A program made the translations under genes and the position numbers. This document shows, piece by piece, positions 43,732-51,803 of a stretch of 64,000 nucleotides of DNA (position 1 is the stretch's first letter; each line of letters starts with the position of its first letter). The notes beneath the pieces are model-generated. The model searched no databases, was not told the DNA's origin, and was given only the letters and a program-made list of their open reading frames with translations. This DNA comes from Sphaerisporangium viridialbum (lineage in GTDB: Bacteria; Actinomycetota; Actinomycetes; Streptosporangiales; Streptosporangiaceae): assembly GCF_049674955.1 (NCBI RefSeq), contig NZ_CP187232.1, positions 4,960,001-5,024,000 on the forward strand. The letters are read 5' to 3'.

Positions 43732-44133
43732 TCAGCCGTGGAGGCGCTGTTTCATCTCGGCCTCGTAGATGTGCCGCCGGCCCCCCGCCAGCTCGTTCCT
43801 GATGCGCTTCTCCAGCTCGACGAAGCAGCGGCGGTAGCCGTCCTCGTACTCCTCGACGATCTGGAAGGTCCACCTGCCGGCGAGCACGTCGCGGCCGAGC
43901 AGGTCGGCGCACACCGCGTCGGCGTGATCGCCGTGCCCCGCCTCGCGAAGCAGGCTCACGGCGTCCTCCAGCATCAGGTGGGCACGCCCGGTGAGCTGGT
44001 GGAAGGCGTACAGGTGACCCCGCGCCCGCTCGGCGGTCTCCAGGGCCTCCGACAGCTTGCCGAGAGCCTCGACCGTGGTGTCGTCCATCCCGGCGGGCCG
44101 CCGGTGGCCCGGATCTGGGAGATCATCGCTCAT
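43732..44133 (-). CDS. Conserved actinobacterial hypothetical protein
   Basis: 133 residues from ATG 44133; a second ATG at 44088 is also possible. Strongly helical and acidic/basic: VEALGKLSEALETAERARGHLYAFHQLTGRAHLMLEDAVSLLREAGH, then FQIVEEYEDGYRRCFVELEKRIRNELAGGRRHIYEAEMK. Four-helix-bundle-like, no membrane segment. I know similar hypothetical proteins from actinomycetes but no function. It lies 10 bp after the whiB gene and may be co-transcribed with it. Confidence 0.7.
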   Translation of the reverse strand: MSDDLPDPGHRRPAGMDDTTVEALGKLSEALETAERARGHLYAFHQLTGRAHLMLEDAVSLLREAGHGDHADAVCADLLGRDVLAGRWTFQIVEEYEDGYRRCFVELEKRIRNELAGGRRHIYEAEMKQRLHG

Positions 44134-44143
44134 GAGGTGATCA

Positions 44144-44425
44144 CTACCCCGCGCGGACGCGCCAATTCTGGCTCCGGGCGGCCTTGGCCCTGCGCTCGTC
44201 GGGATCGGTGCCTCCCCAGATGCCGTGCTCCTCGCGGCTGGTCACGGCGTAGTCCAGGCAGGGGGTGCGTACGGGGCAGCGGCGGCAGACGGCCTTGGCC
44301 CGCTCGTGCTGCATGTGGCCGGGGCCCTTCGCCGATATCGGGAAGAACAGCTCCGGATCCTCGCCGCGGCAGGCGGCACGACGCAGCCACGAAACAGCAG
44401 GTATGACGGTGTCCTGGATGACCAT
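44144..44425 (-). CDS. WhiB-family iron-sulfur transcription factor
   Basis: 93 residues from ATG 44425; the frame is open upstream to 44557 but that part is not WhiB-like. Four cysteines that bind a [4Fe-4S] cluster: AACRGEDPELFFP, then AKAVCRRCPVRTPCLDYA (CxxCxxxxxC). The G[I/V]WGG turn is in HGIWGGTDPDERRA, followed by a basic tail that contacts DNA. WhiB proteins bind the principal sigma factor and sense redox or nitric oxide. It is too general to assign to a named Wbl class. It follows jetC in the same direction with a 173-bp gap and has its own A/T-rich upstream region. Confidence 0.92.
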   Translation of the reverse strand: MVIQDTVIPAVSWLRRAACRGEDPELFFPISAKGPGHMQHERAKAVCRRCPVRTPCLDYAVTSREEHGIWGGTDPDERRAKAARSQNWRVRAG

Positions 44426-44598
44426 GGCTATCCCATACGAGTGAGTGGACGTAACGGGCCGCCGGCTCAGCCCGAGAAGTCGCGTGCCCGCTCCGAAGGC
44501 GTTGACACCTCTTTTTAGGGATAAATGCACCAAGCCAATTCGGCTGTTTCGGTCCAAACGTATTCACGCGTTTCTGCCGCCCGTACTCGGCTCGCCCG

Positions 44599-47500
44599 TC
44601 ACACCAGAGCCTCCTGCTCCTCCAGGTCGTCCTCGTCGTCGGTGTAGAGGGTGTCCCCCGGCGAGCCGGCCGGGGAGTGCCGCCGGGGGGTGAACCCGAG
44701 AAGCTCCTTGACCAGCTCGTCGTTGCCCGCGTATCCGGCGTCGGCGTCGAAGACCTGGGCCCCGTCCCAGAGCGCCAGGATGGTCGACACGGTGCGCAGC
44801 TCGCTGTCGTGCAGCAGGTCGTAGTGCGCGATCATCGGCACGGTGGGGTACGTGCACCACAGGTCGTGGCCGGTCATGAAGAGGTCGAGGTCGAACTGCA
44901 CGGTGAGCCCGAGAAGCTCGGGCTTGTAGTTGTCGTCGATGCCGGCGAACGCCTCGTCGAGGGCGATCACGCGCGGGCACGACGCCCGTCCTGAGGAGTA
45001 GAGCGCGTTGGCGGCGGCGAACAGCGGCAGGTGGATCGAGGCGGACTTCTCGCCGCCCGACATCTGCGAGTGCTTCGCCCGGGTCAGCCTCACCTCGGGC
45101 TCGCCCCGCCGCGCCATCAGCAGCTCGAAGGTGTACCAGGAGCGGTAGTCGAGGACGCCGGCGAGCGCCTCCTTGTAGGTCGCGCGGGAGTTCCTCGCGC
45201 GGTAGTCCCTGATCATCTGCCGGAGGTGCCCGCGGAGCGTGACGAGCCCCTGGTGCCCGAGCCCCGCCGCATCGCGCACCAGCAGCGCCGCCACGGCACG
45301 CTGCCTGTCGTCGATCTTGTCGGACTGGACCCAGCGGATGCCGATCGTGGTCCCGGACGACATGGGCTTGGAACGGGTGTCGGCGTTCATGCCACGCACC
45401 AGGTCCTTGGCGGCGGCGACGCGCGCGTGGATCTGCTGTGCCAGGCCGGTCAGCAGCTCGTCCTCCAGGACGGTGCGCTCGCGTTGCTCAAGGAGCACGC
45501 CCTGCTCCTCCGCACGCTCGGCCATACTGCGGGCGAACGCCGACACCGGGCCCCGCCCGTCGGCGTCGATGACGTGGACGGTCAGCACCGCGCCGGGCTC
45601 CCAGTCGAGCCGGTAGTCCTCCTGGCAGTTCTCCAGGGCCGCCTGGAAGTCGCGCAGGGCGTTGGAGACGCGGTCGAGCGTGTTCTTCAGCGTGGCGTCG
45701 GTGACCGCGCGCCCTCCCTGGGTCGCCGCGTCGTAGGCGTCGATCAGGGTCAGGGCATCGGCAGGCAGGGTCGCGCGGACCGCCTCCAGCGGGTCGGGCG
45801 GCGGATCGGCCATCATCAGCTCGGCGACGCCCTCGCCCGCCCGCTCGGGGCCCTGCGGACGGCTCTCCAGGGGCCAGGGTGTGGGATCGGCGACCCCGGC
45901 GAGCGAGCGGAGGTCGGCCTGGGTGTAGGGGACGAACTCGGCGACCTGCCCGGCCATGCTCTGGAAGGCGCCGGCGAGAGCCTCACGCCCGTGTTCGAGC
46001 TCGGCTCCCGCGAGCACCTCGGCCTCCCGCTCGCGGGTCGCCACCAGCTCGTGCTCGCCGCGGGCCGCACGCGCCCGGGCGATCAGGCCCTCGGTCTCGG
46101 TGATCTGGCCGAGCACTTCCTTCAGGTCGGCGTCGAACGTGCGTTCCAGCGTTTCGAGCCGTTCGACCAGGACGGCGTGCGCCGCCTCGCGCGTGCCGAG
46201 AGCCATCGCCCCCTCGGCCTGTTCCTGGCTCAGCCGCTCGATGGTCTCCTCGCGCTCCGCGAGGTCGCCCCGCGCCGTGGCGATCTTCTCCCGCTCGGCG
46301 CACAGCGCCTCCGCCGCGCGCGTCAGGTCGTCGAGCGCCTGGGCGACGGCGTCGACCTCGCGCGGGTCGCGCGGCATCGCCAGCTCGGCGGCGGCCTGCC
46401 TGAGCCGCCTGGTCGCCGCGCCCACCTCGGCGACCGCGCCGTCGACGCGCTTCGCGGCCTCGCCGAGCCGTGCCCGCGCCACCGCCAGGCGGGTGGCCCG
46501 ATCGGCGACCCCGCCCGCGGCCGTGACGATCGGCCCGGTCTCGGGCAGTTCCTTCCTGGCACGGCTGAAATCGGCCACGAGCCCGTTGAGACGCTCGGAC
46601 TTCTCGCTCAGGCCCTTCTGGGTCTCGAGGTGCGCCGTGATGAGCCGGTCGTACTCGGCGAGGCGCGACAGGCGGCGGGCCGCCCGGTTGGTGGCCCCGA
46701 TGTACTCCGCCGACTCCTTGGGCCGCGCCCCAACGTAGGGACCCACCCCAAAGTGACCCCCCCTGCCAACCGCCAAACCCACCCACGAACCAGCCCCATC
46801 ACCACCACCCGCCGCGAACCGAGCCCCCCCGCCGCCCACCCGGCCCGCCCCCGAGCCATCACCACTCGCCGTGAACCGAGCCCCCTCGCGAATCACCCGG
46901 CCCGCCCTCGAACCATCACCACTCGCCGTGAACCGGGCCCCCTCGCGAATCATCCGGTCCGGTCTCGAACCATCAGCATTCGACGTGAACTGAGCCCCTC
47001 CGCCTTCCACCCGGCCCGCCCCCGAACCGTCACCATCCGAAGGGAAGCCGCCCCCCGACCCCGACCCGAGGCCATCGCCACCGGCCGACGTGGATCCGAC
47101 CTCCGGAGCCGAGCCCGGAGCGGGGCCGTCGCCGTCCTCCGACGTGCCGTTGGCACCGTCTGCCGGGGCTGCTCGTACCAGAGCCTCGTCGAGGGCGATC
47201 GAGTGCAGGACGGCTTCGATGACGGCGACGGGCACCATGCTCTGCCGCTCGGCGAGGAGGACGTCGGCGAGGGTCTGCCCCTGGGTCCGCCGCTCCTCGG
47301 GCAGGGGGACCAGGTATGCGTCGGCCTCGCCCCCGGCCAGCGCCGCGACGGTGAGCTCCGGATCGGGGTGGATCCAGGCCGTGAGCAGCCCGGCCGCGTA
47401 CAGGGCGCCCTCGATGCCGGCGGCGGCACGTTCGTCCACTCCCTCGGCGAAGCGCACCAGCCGCCAGAGCGGCGCGCCCGGACGCCCGTCACGGGCGGCC

Positions 47501-50325
47501 GTGCGCAGGTGGTCGGTGGGAGGCGCGTCGTCGCGCTCGGCCGCCACCGCCTCCCGTTCAGACCGCAGGTCTCGCAGGAGCGTCGCGACGCGCGCCTCCT
47601 CGGCGGTCACGTGAGCCCTGGCCTCGATCACCGCGGCCCGGCGTTCCTCTGTCAGCTCGCCGAAGACCTCCGGCAGCCGCCGCGCCCCCGCCTCACCGAC
47701 CGCCTCCAGCGTCTCCTCCAACGCCGCGAGATCACCAACACCGACCACTGCGACATCGCTGTCCGACGCTCCGCCCCCACCCGGCCCAACCCCGCCGACC
47801 GCGACCACCGCCGGATCGAGAGCACCACCACCGGCCAGCCCCATGCCACCGACCGCGACCACCGCCGGATCGAGAGCACCACCACCGGCCAGCCCCATGC
47901 CACCGACCGCGACCACCGCCGGATCGAGAGCACCACCACCGGCCAGCCCCATGCCACCGACCGCGACCACCGCCGGATCGAGAGCACCACCACCGGCCAG
48001 CCCCATGCCACCGACCGCGACCACCGCCGGATCGAGAGCACCACCACCGGCCAGCCCCATGCCACCGACCGCGACCACCGCCGGATCGAGAGCACCACCA
48101 CCGGCCAGCCCCATGCCACCGACCGCGACCACCGCCGGATCGAGAGCACCACCACCGGCCAGCCCCATGCCACCGACCGCGACCACCGCCGGATCGAGAG
48201 CACCACCACCGGCCGGCCCCATGCCACCGACCGCGACTACCGCCGGATCGAGGGCGCCGCCTCGGGGTGACCCCACGTCGCCGGCCGTGGCCATCGCCGG
48301 GTCATTGACGACGACCCAGCGTTCCGCCCATTGGGTGAGGGCGTCCTTGGCCGTGCGGCGTGAGTGGTCGAGCTTGTCCTGGGCGCCGGCCAGCTCGGTC
48401 TCGCCCGAGGTGACGGCCTGGCCGGCCTCTTCCACCGCTGTCTCGGCGCGCCTCCGCTTGGCCTCGGCCTCGGACAGCAGGGCCAGGTGACCACGGATCG
48501 TCTCCACGTCACCACGCCGGGCTGTGGCCCTCGCCCTGGCCAGCGCGAGGCTCTCGCGCGCAGGCACCTCGGCAACTCCGCCACCCCCCGCCGTGTGACC
48601 GCCGCCGGAGGTCGCACCGCCGTTGGTCGTGGGGTCCCCGGCGGTGAGAGCACCAGGGTCGGTGAGAGCACCGGAATCGGTGAGCGTGGCGTCCGTGAGG
48701 GCGCCGGCCTTTTTGAGTGCGCGAGGGTCGGTGAGGGTGGCGGGATCGGGGACGCCGGCGCGGGCGGCGGCGTCGGCCAGTTCGTTGAGGTGCCGGTCGG
48801 CTTTGTCGTGAGCGTCCCTCAGCCGCTCGGCGACCTTGCCGGCCTCGGTGCCCAGCTTGGCGATGTGACCACGCACCTGGTCGAGGCGCCGGCGCTCCCC
48901 GGCGATGCCCGCGCCGTCGTCGGCGATCTGGCGGCGCAGCCCGTCGAGCTCTCCCCTGGCCTTGTACGCCTCGTGCTGCTTGAGCACGGCGAGCCTGCCG
49001 TCATACCTCGCCAGCTCGGCTTCGGCGGCCTCGCGCCCGGCCGTGGCGGCGGCGCGAGCCGTGCGGGCGCGGCGCAGCTCGGACGCGGCCCGGGCGATGC
49101 GGGCGGCGCAGCCCGCCGCCCCGTCGAGCCGCTCGTGAATGCGGTCGAGGTGGTGCCGGACATGGGCCCGCAGGTACGCGGTGTAGTGGCCGAGGAACTC
49201 CTTGACGGCCCCGTCGGCGAGGGTGAGATCGTCGAAGAGGCGCTGCACCGCAGCGAGGTTCTCGAAGTCGCGGGCGGCCTGCTCGACCAGAACGGGGTCG
49301 ACGGGGCTGAGCCCGGCGCTGAGGGTGTCGGAGACCTTCATCGGGTCGAGATCCTTGGCGAGCAGCGGGCGCCGCAGCGCCAGGAGGAGGTCGAGGAGCT
49401 GGGCGTAACGCTCCTTGCCGAGCCCGAACAGGCGGGCGTCGACCGCGGCCCGGTAGTCGGTGGCGGTTCTGTGCCTGGCACCGGGCTCAAGGACCGCCTT
49501 GAGCTGCTTCTCGGTGAGGGGCCGCGAATCGGCGGACAGCAGCCCGAAGTCCACGCCGACGCGCCTGCCGGTCACGAAGAACGACGGCGTGACTCCGTCG
49601 CGGTGCCGGTGAGCCCGCAGCCCGATGATCAGCGTGACCGCGTCCGCGCCACCCGGCCCGGCCTCAGCCCCCGAGCCCTGGTCGTGCCAGTTGTACGGGT
49701 CGTCCCGGTGGCCCCTGCCGTTCCGACGCTCCTGGCTGTGCGAGTCGCCCCGGTCGTGCGAGTCGCCCCCGTCCTCCGGGCCGCCCCGGTCGTGCGGGTC
49801 GCCCCCGTCCTCCGGGTCGTGCGGGTCGCGCCGGTCGTTCCCGTCACCCCGGTTGTACGGGTCGTGCCGGTTGTACGGGTCGTGCCGGTCCTCCCGGCCC
49901 TCCCGGTCGTGCCGGCCCTCCTGCCCGTCCCGTTCATCTTGCTCGTCCTGGGTCTCCCGGTCGTGCGGGTTCTCCCGGTGCTCGCGGTCAGGGTGGCTTG
50001 AGCCTGTGTGGCTCATCTCAGGTGTGTCGTCGGGGTCTCGGGTGAACTCCATCCAGACGTAGCCGTACTCGGCTTCCTGGCCTCGGTAGAGCAGGTTGGA
50101 CTTCATGGTGCGGTTCTCGCCGCTGAAGGGGTCGAGGCGTCTGGCGTCGCTCACGCCGTCGAGCACGAACGGGAACAGCACCTCCAGGGCCTTGGTCTTG
50201 CCCGAGCCGTTGTGCCCGCGCAGCACCAGGCGCCCGTCAGCGAAGACGAACTCCTCGTCGATGTAGTCCCAGATATTGATCACACCTGCGCGGGACGGTT
50301 TGAAGCGGCCGGATGCGGGTGTCAT
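44599..50325 (-). CDS. jetC: JetC-like SMC/SbcC-type ATPase of a type II Wadjet system, with repeat insertions (TIGR02680 family)
   Basis: 1908 residues from ATG 50325, overlapping the jetB stop as ATGA. Walker A GHNGSGKT is at residues 37-44 after GVINIWDYIDEEFVFADGRL. The C-terminus has the ABC signature SQMSGGEKSAS and Walker B VIALDEAFAGIDDN (D1790, E1791). Between lie long coiled-coil segments. TIGR02680 proteins average a little over 1400 residues. The excess comes from four in-frame inserts: an Asp/His/Arg-rich stretch (residues about 105-225), short TD-GAL repeats (about 543-561), an 18-residue tandem array (about 689-845) and 19-residue repeats (about 1100-1177). JetC homologues form the DNA-translocating motor that recognises plasmids. 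Motor motifs are intact; the effect of the inserts is unknown. Confidence 0.88.
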   Translation of the reverse strand: MTPASGRFKPSRAGVINIWDYIDEEFVFADGRLVLRGHNGSGKTKALEVLFPFVLDGVSDARRLDPFSGENRTMKSNLLYRGQEAEYGYVWMEFTRDPDDTPEMSHTGSSHPDREHRENPHDRETQDEQDERDGQEGRHDREGREDRHDPYNRHDPYNRGDGNDRRDPHDPEDGGDPHDRGGPEDGGDSHDRGDSHSQERRNGRGHRDDPYNWHDQGSGAEAGPGGADAVTLIIGLRAHRHRDGVTPSFFVTGRRVGVDFGLLSADSRPLTEKQLKAVLEPGARHRTATDYRAAVDARLFGLGKERYAQLLDLLLALRRPLLAKDLDPMKVSDTLSAGLSPVDPVLVEQAARDFENLAAVQRLFDDLTLADGAVKEFLGHYTAYLRAHVRHHLDRIHERLDGAAGCAARIARAASELRRARTARAAATAGREAAEAELARYDGRLAVLKQHEAYKARGELDGLRRQIADDGAGIAGERRRLDQVRGHIAKLGTEAGKVAERLRDAHDKADRHLNELADAAARAGVPDPATLTDPRALKKAGALTDATLTDSGALTDPGALTAGDPTTNGGATSGGGHTAGGGGVAEVPARESLALARARATARRGDVETIRGHLALLSEAEAKRRRAETAVEEAGQAVTSGETELAGAQDKLDHSRRTAKDALTQWAERWVVVNDPAMATAGDVGSPRGGALDPAVVAVGGMGPAGGGALDPAVVAVGGMGLAGGGALDPAVVAVGGMGLAGGGALDPAVVAVGGMGLAGGGALDPAVVAVGGMGLAGGGALDPAVVAVGGMGLAGGGALDPAVVAVGGMGLAGGGALDPAVVAVGGMGLAGGGALDPAVVAVGGVGPGGGGASDSDVAVVGVGDLAALEETLEAVGEAGARRLPEVFGELTEERRAAVIEARAHVTAEEARVATLLRDLRSEREAVAAERDDAPPTDHLRTAARDGRPGAPLWRLVRFAEGVDERAAAGIEGALYAAGLLTAWIHPDPELTVAALAGGEADAYLVPLPEERRTQGQTLADVLLAERQSMVPVAVIEAVLHSIALDEALVRAAPADGANGTSEDGDGPAPGSAPEVGSTSAGGDGLGSGSGGGFPSDGDGSGAGRVEGGGAQFTSNADGSRPDRMIREGARFTASGDGSRAGRVIREGARFTASGDGSGAGRVGGGGARFAAGGGDGAGSWVGLAVGRGGHFGVGPYVGARPKESAEYIGATNRAARRLSRLAEYDRLITAHLETQKGLSEKSERLNGLVADFSRARKELPETGPIVTAAGGVADRATRLAVARARLGEAAKRVDGAVAEVGAATRRLRQAAAELAMPRDPREVDAVAQALDDLTRAAEALCAEREKIATARGDLAEREETIERLSQEQAEGAMALGTREAAHAVLVERLETLERTFDADLKEVLGQITETEGLIARARAARGEHELVATREREAEVLAGAELEHGREALAGAFQSMAGQVAEFVPYTQADLRSLAGVADPTPWPLESRPQGPERAGEGVAELMMADPPPDPLEAVRATLPADALTLIDAYDAATQGGRAVTDATLKNTLDRVSNALRDFQAALENCQEDYRLDWEPGAVLTVHVIDADGRGPVSAFARSMAERAEEQGVLLEQRERTVLEDELLTGLAQQIHARVAAAKDLVRGMNADTRSKPMSSGTTIGIRWVQSDKIDDRQRAVAALLVRDAAGLGHQGLVTLRGHLRQMIRDYRARNSRATYKEALAGVLDYRSWYTFELLMARRGEPEVRLTRAKHSQMSGGEKSASIHLPLFAAANALYSSGRASCPRVIALDEAFAGIDDNYKPELLGLTVQFDLDLFMTGHDLWCTYPTVPMIAHYDLLHDSELRTVSTILALWDGAQVFDADAGYAGNDELVKELLGFTPRRHSPAGSPGDTLYTDDEDDLEEQEALV
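46796..47026. repeat. 57-bp tandem repeat inside jetC (four copies)
   Basis: Units at 46796-46855 (60 bp), 46856-46912, 46913-46969 and 46970-47026. The two middle copies differ by few bases. On the coding strand each reads about DGSRAGRVIREGARFTASG. Because units are multiples of three, the frame is kept. Confidence 0.9.
47792..48259. repeat. 54-bp tandem repeat array inside jetC (eight full copies plus a partial)
   Basis: Full copies start at 47792, 47846, 47900, 47954, 48008, 48062, 48116 and 48170, with a partial ninth from 48224. The copies starting 47846 through 48116 look identical. Each encodes GGALDPAVVAVGGMGLAG on the minus strand. High identity means recent unequal crossover or slippage. 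Confidence 0.95.
48644..48700. repeat. 18-bp repeats inside jetC
   Basis: Two good copies (48644-48661, 48662-48679) and a diverged third encode DSGALT/DPGALT/DATLT-type hexapeptides in a region between coiled-coil segments. Confidence 0.6.
49651..50013. repeat. Low-complexity Asp/His/Arg-rich insert in the jetC head domain
   Basis: Codes for about 120 residues dominated by D, H, R, G, P (RHDPYNRHDPYNRGDGN, DPHDRGGPEDGGDSHDRGDS). Short direct repeats of 9-24 bp built on GGTCGTGCGGGT-like units are visible on the plus strand. It interrupts the ATPase head between WMEFTRDPDD and VTLIIGLRAHRHRDG. Confidence 0.75.
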
Positions 50326-51803
50326 GAACGGGATTCCTCCGGAAGAGACGGCGAGAGGTGCAGGCCGAGCTGGCCCTGGTTGTGGCGCCTGTCGGGCAGC
50401 GCCAGCGTGATGTTGCGGTAGCGGGCGAACGCGGGCAGCAGCAGCACGCCTCCGGGATGCCGCCTGACCAGCCGCAGCTCGGTGAGGAGCGTGACCGCGG
50501 CGTCGAGCAGGCCCTCAGGATCGTGCTGCCACACAATGGAGAACGAGGCGGCGCCCAGCTCTTCGTACAGCTCGCCCACCATCGCGGTGAGCCGTGCCCG
50601 CTCGACCAGCGCCACCTCGGCCGAGGGCGGAGTCACGGCGCCCGGCTCCGATGCGGGGGGCGGGGCCCACGCGAGCTCGCGGACGACACCTGCCCGGGGC
50701 AGGGCGGAGTCGATGCGCGCGAGGAGGTCGCTCTGGTCGTCGGCGTCGCTCGGCAGGTCGAGGAACTTCACCGAGGAACGCTCGCCAGGGTCTTCGAGCA
50801 GGTCGGCGATCTTCGCGAGGAGGAGGCCCGCCGCGCGGTTGACCGCCCCGCCCCGCCCGGGGAACGGCTTGTCGGTGAAGCGACCCCCCGCGTCCGCGAG
50901 CATGACGCCCTCGGCCCGGCACTCCACGGCCAGGCCGGTGAGGCGGGCCAGGTCGGCGGCGAGGCCGGGTTCCCGCAGGAAGCCGGCGACCTCGGGCTCG
51001 ACCTGGGCGAAGTAGAGGACCGGGTGCTCGACGAGGAGCCGGCGGGCACGGCGCGCCGTGTCCTCGGGGCGCGCCGTGCCGTGGCCGCCGGAGCCCTCCA
51101 GCAGGCCCGCCGCGCTGGTGAGGTGCTGCACCGGGCGCGCGGGCTTGAACAGGATCGCGCAGATGTCGTGGTCGATGTCGAACAGGGCGTCGCCCCGCTC
51201 GGTGTCGTGCGCCCAGGCGTCCAGCGACCCGTCCGAGAGCCGCAGGGCGCCGCGCTCGACCAGCCAGTCGAGGCAGTCGACCACCGCGGCCTTGTGCGCG
51301 CCGACGGTGGGATCGAACCCGAGCCCCTCGATCGTGTTGGCCGCCGGGGCGAAGGCCCGTACGAGGTCGGCCAGGCTGATCTCGACGCGGGACCGCTGGA
51401 ACAGCGCCAGCACCAGGCACAGGTAGGCCAGGCGGCGCCGGTCGAACGGCTTGCCCTTCTTGGCGAACAGCAGCCGTTGCGTCTCGTCGAACGCGTCGAG
51501 CCTGCGCACGACCCGGACCTGCGTGGTCGTCGCGATCAGGGTGTAGCCGAAGAGCTCGCGGAGGTCGCGGGTGAGCTGGTCGGCCCAGTGGAGCACCTGC
51601 TCCAGGGCGCCGGGGCGCGGACGGGAGGCGGTGATCAGGTCGTTGGTCAGGGCGAGACGCACGGCCTGCTGGTAGGAGCCCAGCTCGCTCGGCAGGACCC
51701 CGGCCGCCGCGCCGCGCGCCCTCATCGGGACACCCCGGCGCCGGGCCCCTGGAGCTTCCCGACGGCCGATCCAGGAACACATGCCCTCATCGGAGTGCTC
51801 CAT
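50322..51803 (-). CDS. jetB: JetB-like subunit of a type II Wadjet system (DUF2398, TIGR02678)
   Basis: 493 residues from ATG 51803, which overlaps the end of jetA by 17 bp; ATG 51782 or 51725 are alternative starts and the family-like sequence only begins near LPSELGSYQQAVRLALTNDLI. Hallmarks: LRELFGYTLIATTTQVRVVRRL, FDRRRLAYLCLVLALFQRSRVEISLADLV, DCLDWLVERGALRLSDGS, VEHPVLYFAQVEPEV, RAEGVMLADAGGRFTDKPFPG and the C-terminal winged-helix-like LLTELRLVRRHPGGVLLLPAFARYRN. This is the kleisin-associated (KITE-like) partner by analogy with other Jet systems. Confidence 0.88.
   Translation of the reverse strand: MEHSDEGMCSWIGRREAPGARRRGVPMRARGAAAGVLPSELGSYQQAVRLALTNDLITASRPRPGALEQVLHWADQLTRDLRELFGYTLIATTTQVRVVRRLDAFDETQRLLFAKKGKPFDRRRLAYLCLVLALFQRSRVEISLADLVRAFAPAANTIEGLGFDPTVGAHKAAVVDCLDWLVERGALRLSDGSLDAWAHDTERGDALFDIDHDICAILFKPARPVQHLTSAAGLLEGSGGHGTARPEDTARRARRLLVEHPVLYFAQVEPEVAGFLREPGLAADLARLTGLAVECRAEGVMLADAGGRFTDKPFPGRGGAVNRAAGLLLAKIADLLEDPGERSSVKFLDLPSDADDQSDLLARIDSALPRAGVVRELAWAPPPASEPGAVTPPSAEVALVERARLTAMVGELYEELGAASFSIVWQHDPEGLLDAAVTLLTELRLVRRHPGGVLLLPAFARYRNITLALPDRRHNQGQLGLHLSPSLPEESRS

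Noticed and set aside
47792..48259. Regularly spaced direct repeats that could suggest a CRISPR array
   Set aside because: The 54-bp units are contiguous with no unique spacers, stay in frame with jetC and have no cas genes nearby.
45031..48270. A 1079-codon open frame on the plus strand opposite jetC
   Set aside because: It is the antisense shadow of a GC-rich gene. It contains no domain, and its repeats mirror those of jetC.
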